The notes under the pieces are model-generated. The model searched no databases. It was given only the letters and a program-made list of their open reading frames with translations, and was not told where the DNA came from. Source: JBBQWS01 sp038210415 (GTDB taxonomy: Bacteria; Actinomycetota; Actinomycetes; Prado026). From it: a stretch of 44,061 nt of DNA. Both the position numbers and the translations under genes were made by a program. The stretch's first letter is position 1; each line of letters opens with the position of its first letter. Positions 41,295 through 44,061 of this stretch are shown piece by piece. The stretch lies in assembly GCA_038210415.1 (NCBI GenBank), contig JBBQWS010000024.1, positions 1 to 44,061 on the forward strand, read 5' to 3'.

Positions 41295-41696
41295 ATGACG
41301 ATGAAAGCGTCCTCCGTCAATGCCTCACATGGGCCTGTGGCTGCCGCGGATTCCTGGGTGGCTGAGGCGGAGTCGCTGGCAGCGGCGGCGAGCTTGTTCC
41401 GCGGGCTGGGTGATATGTCGCGTCTCGCGATCCTGGGGCACCTGATGTTGGGGGAGCACCGCGTCGTCGAACTCACGGAGCATTTGGGACTGGCGCAGTC
41501 GACGGTGTCGGCGCACCTGCGCTGCCTGCTGGACTGCGGGATGGTGCAGGTTCGCGCTGAGGGTCGCGCGTCGGTCTACTCCCTCACGGTAGAGCCCGAG
41601 GTGCTCGGCGTGCTGAGCGCGGCGGAGCGGTTGTTGGCGGCGACCGGGGACGCCGTGGTGCTGTGCCCGCGTTACGGGACGGACGCGGTGCGGTGA
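41295..41696 (+). CDS. ArsR/SmtB-family metal sensor, CmtR-like
   Basis: A 133-aa winged-helix repressor (helix-turn-helix at about 57-78, VVELTEHLGLAQSTVSAHLRCL). Cys77 and Cys81 (RCLLDC) sit in the recognition helix and Cys124 (VVLCPRYG) near the C-terminus. This is the layout of the Cys57, Cys61, Cys102 site of Mycobacterium CmtR, which releases DNA on Cd(II) or Pb(II). The stop overlaps the GTG of the first CDF exporter. It is therefore likely to repress its own three-gene operon until cadmium, lead or zinc rises. A GTATCG repeat lies at the promoter. Confidence 0.85.
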   Translation: MTMKASSVNASHGPVAAADSWVAEAESLAAAASLFRGLGDMSRLAILGHLMLGEHRVVELTEHLGLAQSTVSAHLRCLLDCGMVQVRAEGRASVYSLTVEPEVLGVLSAAERLLAATGDAVVLCPRYGTDAVR

Positions 41697-42391
41697 GCTC
41701 GTCGACCACCCTCACACCTGCGGCCGTCATTCCCCAGCGGCGCGTGGCGCTGGGCCGCCGTGCCCAGCTCCTGGCGGGGGCGTCGGTGGCCTACAACACC
41801 GGTGAAGCCGTCGTCGCGATCACAGCCGGGGTCGCCGCGTCCTCCGTCGCCCTGGTCGGTTTCGGGCTCGACTCGGTCGTGGAGATGTCCTCTGGGCTGA
41901 TCATCCTCTGGCAGTTCCACCACCGGGTCCCGCAGGCCTGCGAACGGCAGGCACTGCGGTTGATCGCGTTCTCGTTCTTCGCCCTGGCCGCCTACGTGAG
42001 CGTCGAGTCGCTGCGCTCCCTGGTCGGTGGTGAGGCCGCCGCGCACTCGACCGTCGGGATCGTGCTCGCGGCGGTGTCGTTGATCGTGATGCCCTTCCTG
42101 TCCTGGGCGCAGCATCGGACCGGCCGCCAGCTCGGGTCGGCCACGGTCGTCGCGGACTCCAAGCAGACTCTGCTATGCACCTACCTGTCCGCTGTCCTGC
42201 TTGTCGGGCTGGTGGCCAACTCCGCTCTGGGCTGGTGGTGGGCTGACCCGCTCGTCGGCCTGGTCGTGGCGGGACTCGCGGTCAAGGAGGGCAGGGATGC
42301 GTGGCGCGGCGATGCCTGTGCCTGCGGACCTGTGCCCGCTGTGACCGATGGCGACCTGTGCAGCTGCGACGAGGACGGATGCCAGTCATGA
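41693..42391 (+). CDS. CDF-like cation exporter with Cys-rich tail
   Basis: A 232-aa membrane protein from GTG 41693 (overlapping the ArsR stop) with six helices of the cation diffusion facilitator fold. Metal-site Asp residues appear in GFGLDSVVEM (helix 2) and VADSKQTLLC (helix 5). The usual cytoplasmic domain is replaced by a short tail rich in Cys: CACGP, CSC and GCQS. It belongs to the actinobacterial CDF-like group seen after CmtR-type regulators. Cd, Pb or Zn export is inferred. The stop overlaps the next start. Confidence 0.85.
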   Translation: MSSSTTLTPAAVIPQRRVALGRRAQLLAGASVAYNTGEAVVAITAGVAASSVALVGFGLDSVVEMSSGLIILWQFHHRVPQACERQALRLIAFSFFALAAYVSVESLRSLVGGEAAAHSTVGIVLAAVSLIVMPFLSWAQHRTGRQLGSATVVADSKQTLLCTYLSAVLLVGLVANSALGWWWADPLVGLVVAGLAVKEGRDAWRGDACACGPVPAVTDGDLCSCDEDGCQS

Positions 42392-43311
42392 GTGGCCACG
42401 ACCACAGCCACGGCCCGTCGATCAGCGCCGGTGGTATGCACCGCAAGCGGCTTCTGATCGTCCTGGGTATCACCTCGACCGTGCTGGTCGCCGAGCTCGT
42501 CGGCGCCCAGGTCACCGGCAGCCTGGCGTTGCTCGCGGACGCCGGTCACATGTTCACCGACGTCGCCGGCATCCTGCTCGCAGTCCTAGCCGTCACGTTC
42601 GCGTCGCGGCCCCCGACCCCGGAGCGGACCTTCGGCTACTACCGGTTGGAGATCCTCGCCGCGGTCATCAACGCGGTGCTGCTCTTCGGTGTCGCCCTCT
42701 ACATCTTGTGGGAGGCCCGGCAGCGGTGGAACGCCCCGCCGAAGGTCGAGGGAGGGCTGATGCTCGCCTTCGCCGCCGTGGGCCTAGTGGCCAACATCAT
42801 CGGGTTGTTCGTACTGCGGGATGGGGCGAAGGAGAGCCTGAACCTCAAGGGCGCCTATCTCGAGGTCCTCGGCGACATGCTCGGCTCGGTCGCCGTCATC
42901 ATCGCCGCGGTCGTCATCGCGACCACCGGATGGTTGCGTGCCGACGTCGTCGCGTCGGTGGCCGTCGTCCTGATGATCCTGCCCCGTACCTGGACACTGT
43001 TGCGCGAGGCCGTCGACGTCCTGCTCCAAGCAACTCCCAAGAACGTCGACCTCGGCGCAGTCCGCGACCACATTCTGGGAATCCCTGGCGTTACCGGCGC
43101 CCACGACCTGCATGCCTGGACTCTCACCTCGGGTCTGCCGGTCCTGTCGGTCCACGTGGTCGTCGACGACGACGCACTCGCCGACGGCGGAGCGGCGCGC
43201 ATCCTCGACGACCTCGCCGACTGCCTCGACGAGCACTTCGACGTCGAGCACTGCACCTTCCAGCTCGAACCGGCCAGGGACGCCGAACACGAGTTCCAGA
43301 CGCACGCCTGA
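42388..43311 (+). CDS. czcD: CzcD/ZitB-type cation diffusion facilitator
   Basis: A 307-aa exporter with an N-terminal His stretch (HDHSHG), six helices and a cytoplasmic domain of about 95 residues. The helix 2 site is the usual HxxxD (ADAGHMFTD, near residue 54). In helix 5 the site reads EVLGD, with Glu in place of His; this occurs in some actinobacterial members and may broaden metal choice beyond zinc. Proton antiport drives Zn(II), Co(II) or Cd(II) out. ATG 42388 overlaps the previous stop. Last cargo gene of the element. Confidence 0.92.
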   Translation: MSGHDHSHGPSISAGGMHRKRLLIVLGITSTVLVAELVGAQVTGSLALLADAGHMFTDVAGILLAVLAVTFASRPPTPERTFGYYRLEILAAVINAVLLFGVALYILWEARQRWNAPPKVEGGLMLAFAAVGLVANIIGLFVLRDGAKESLNLKGAYLEVLGDMLGSVAVIIAAVVIATTGWLRADVVASVAVVLMILPRTWTLLREAVDVLLQATPKNVDLGAVRDHILGIPGVTGAHDLHAWTLTSGLPVLSVHVVVDDDALADGGAARILDDLADCLDEHFDVEHCTFQLEPARDAEHEFQTHA

Positions 43312-43508
43312 CCAGTCTGCCCCGCGACGGTTGTGCACGGTGGGACTCCGTACAACTGACGCTTCCGCGAGAGAATGGCGTACGGCTCAGCCGGTCCTGC
43401 GACCTGGAAACCTGTCCAGTGACGAGCTTGACGGGACTGCCATGAGTGCATTCGTCCGAGCGATGCGACCAGACCGACCCACGAAGGGGATGTCCAGAAG
43501 CAAGATCA
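43312..43508. other. Right-end intergenic region
   Basis: No gene is seen between the CzcD stop and the right arm-site repeats. No clear terminator hairpin with a T-run is visible. Confidence 0.4.
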
Positions 43509-43534
43509 TTTGACACCAACCGTGACACCAACGC
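43509..43534 (+). repeat. Right arm-type integrase site pair
   Basis: tgacaccaac occurs at 43511-43520 and 43523-43532 with the same 12-bp period as at 1846-1867. The 26-bp blocks match in 25 positions, in the same orientation. In the excised circle they would flank the core on both sides. Confidence 0.6.
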
Positions 43535-43638
43535 TGGCCAAACAGTCCCGGATTCGCCTGGACGTCGAGCGACGAAAAGCGTTGCAAATACTGGAAATCA
43601 CGTACTTGCCCGGACCTGCCAAAACCCCCTATTTCGAC

Positions 43639-43654
43639 CCGTCAGATCGTGGGT
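43639..43654 (+). other. Candidate right attachment core
   Basis: 15 of 16 bases match tRNA-Met positions 1755-1770. The sequence after it does not continue as the tRNA 3' end, so the displaced tRNA fragment has been lost or the border lies elsewhere. Confidence 0.45.
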
Positions 43655-44061
43655 ACGGCGTCGGCTCAGTCCGACGCCGACCAGCTCCGCGCCCTCGCCG
43701 TGGCCACCCGTCTGATGTCGAGCCTCGACATCGCGACCGTGGTGCGCGAGGTGACGCAGGCGGCCGAGCACTTCGGGTTCTCCGCCGTCGAGCTGCGTTC
43801 CGACTCCGGTGTGCTCGTCGACGGGCTGCCGCGCAACGGTGGCGTGATGACCAGCGACCGATGGTTCCTCCAGATGCTCCAGGCGACCTCGCGCGACGGG
43901 ATCGCCGTGCTCGAGGGTGACGAGGCCGGGCTCGAGCTGGGCGAGGGCGAGGTGCTCGTCGTCGCTCGGGTGTCGACCCGGCTCACCACCGAGGCTCTGC
44001 TGCTCGGGCGGCACGTGGCACGAATCCCGACGCAGCACCTCGAGGGCTTCCACCTCGTGGC
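43649..44061 (+). CDS. GAF-like signalling protein, N-terminal part (runs off window)
   Basis: From the first candidate GTG at 43649, the frame stays open to the window end: ALAVATRLMSSLDIATVVRE, then FGFSAVELRSDSGVLVDGLP and HVARIPTQHLEGFHLV. The start of this stretch looks like the first helix and sheet of a GAF domain, found in sensors and cyclic-di-GMP enzymes, which fits the signalling gene on the other side of the element. The GTG lies inside the candidate att core and the frame has no stop for some distance upstream, so integration may have replaced the original 5' end or promoter. Confidence 0.55.
   Translation, partial: MGTASAQSDADQLRALAVATRLMSSLDIATVVREVTQAAEHFGFSAVELRSDSGVLVDGLPRNGGVMTSDRWFLQMLQATSRDGIAVLEGDEAGLELGEGEVLVVARVSTRLTTEALLLGRHVARIPTQHLEGFHLV

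Larger units (their letters stand above)
1755..43654. mobile_element. Integrative mobilizable element carrying copper, divalent-metal and envelope-stress genes
   Basis: The limits are inferred from four things: the integrase gene abuts the 3' end of tRNA-Met; a 26-bp repeat (25/26) lies just inside each end (1844-1869 and 43509-43534); a 15/16 copy of tRNA positions 1755-1770 occurs at 43639-43654; and chromosomal-type signalling genes flank both sides. It carries integrase, excisionase and a MobF relaxase but no recognisable type IV secretion or coupling protein, so transfer would need a helper. The right att copy lacks the displaced tRNA 3' end expected after clean integration, so the exact right border is uncertain. 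Confidence 0.75.

Overview
The window is high-GC actinobacterial DNA. GTG starts, coupled overlapping stop/start codons, lipoproteins with lipoboxes, MobF relaxase style and leaderless-looking promoters all fit an actinobacterium; a Micrococcales-like host is an inference. Chromosome appears only at the two edges: a truncated GGDEF-EAL cyclic-di-GMP gene and an elongator tRNA-Met(CAT) on the left, and the first part of a GAF-like gene on the right. Everything between about 1755 and 43654 reads as one integrated, mobilizable element of roughly 42 kb.

Mobility end (1.75-7.4 kb): a tyrosine integrase points at the tRNA, with a small MerR-type excisionase before it, then a large MobF relaxase-helicase (HUH histidines, two Tyr pairs, Walker A/B). 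No mating-pore genes or coupling protein are visible, so it looks like an integrative mobilizable element. A pair of direct repeats (tgacaccaac twice, 12 bp apart) sits just inside both ends, like integrase arm sites, and a 16-bp copy of the tRNA segment (15/16) lies at the right end. A frameshifted nucleotidyltransferase toxin with its HTH antitoxin (7.4-8.5 kb) follows.

Envelope/stress cargo (8.8-30.7 kb): a lipoprotein and a GCPNW thioredoxin-like protein, a BacA/UppP undecaprenyl-diphosphatase, a two-component system sandwiched between two COG4705-type membrane proteins, a second histidine kinase and its probable regulator separated by an opposed lipoprotein-ABC-FtsX exporter operon, a beta-propeller lipoprotein with a polysaccharide deacetylase, an acidic Ala-rich secreted protein, a PAP2 phosphatase joined to a third response regulator, a convergent histidine kinase, and an EamA transporter. 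CTCAGG-N5-CTCAGG direct repeats lie in front of both COG4705 genes and of the third regulator.

Metal cargo (30.8-43.3 kb): a copper island with DUF305 lipoprotein, multicopper oxidase, SHOCT protein, CopRS-like two-component system, a TauE/SafE-cupredoxin fusion, an HMA chaperone, a 53-aa Cys-rich membrane peptide, a CopA-type P1B-ATPase and a BNR-type lipoprotein. Four promoters share a CTTCA-N6-CTTCA box about 85-110 bp before the start codon, which ties the island into one probable CopR regulon. A CmtR-like ArsR regulator followed by two CDF exporters closes the element.
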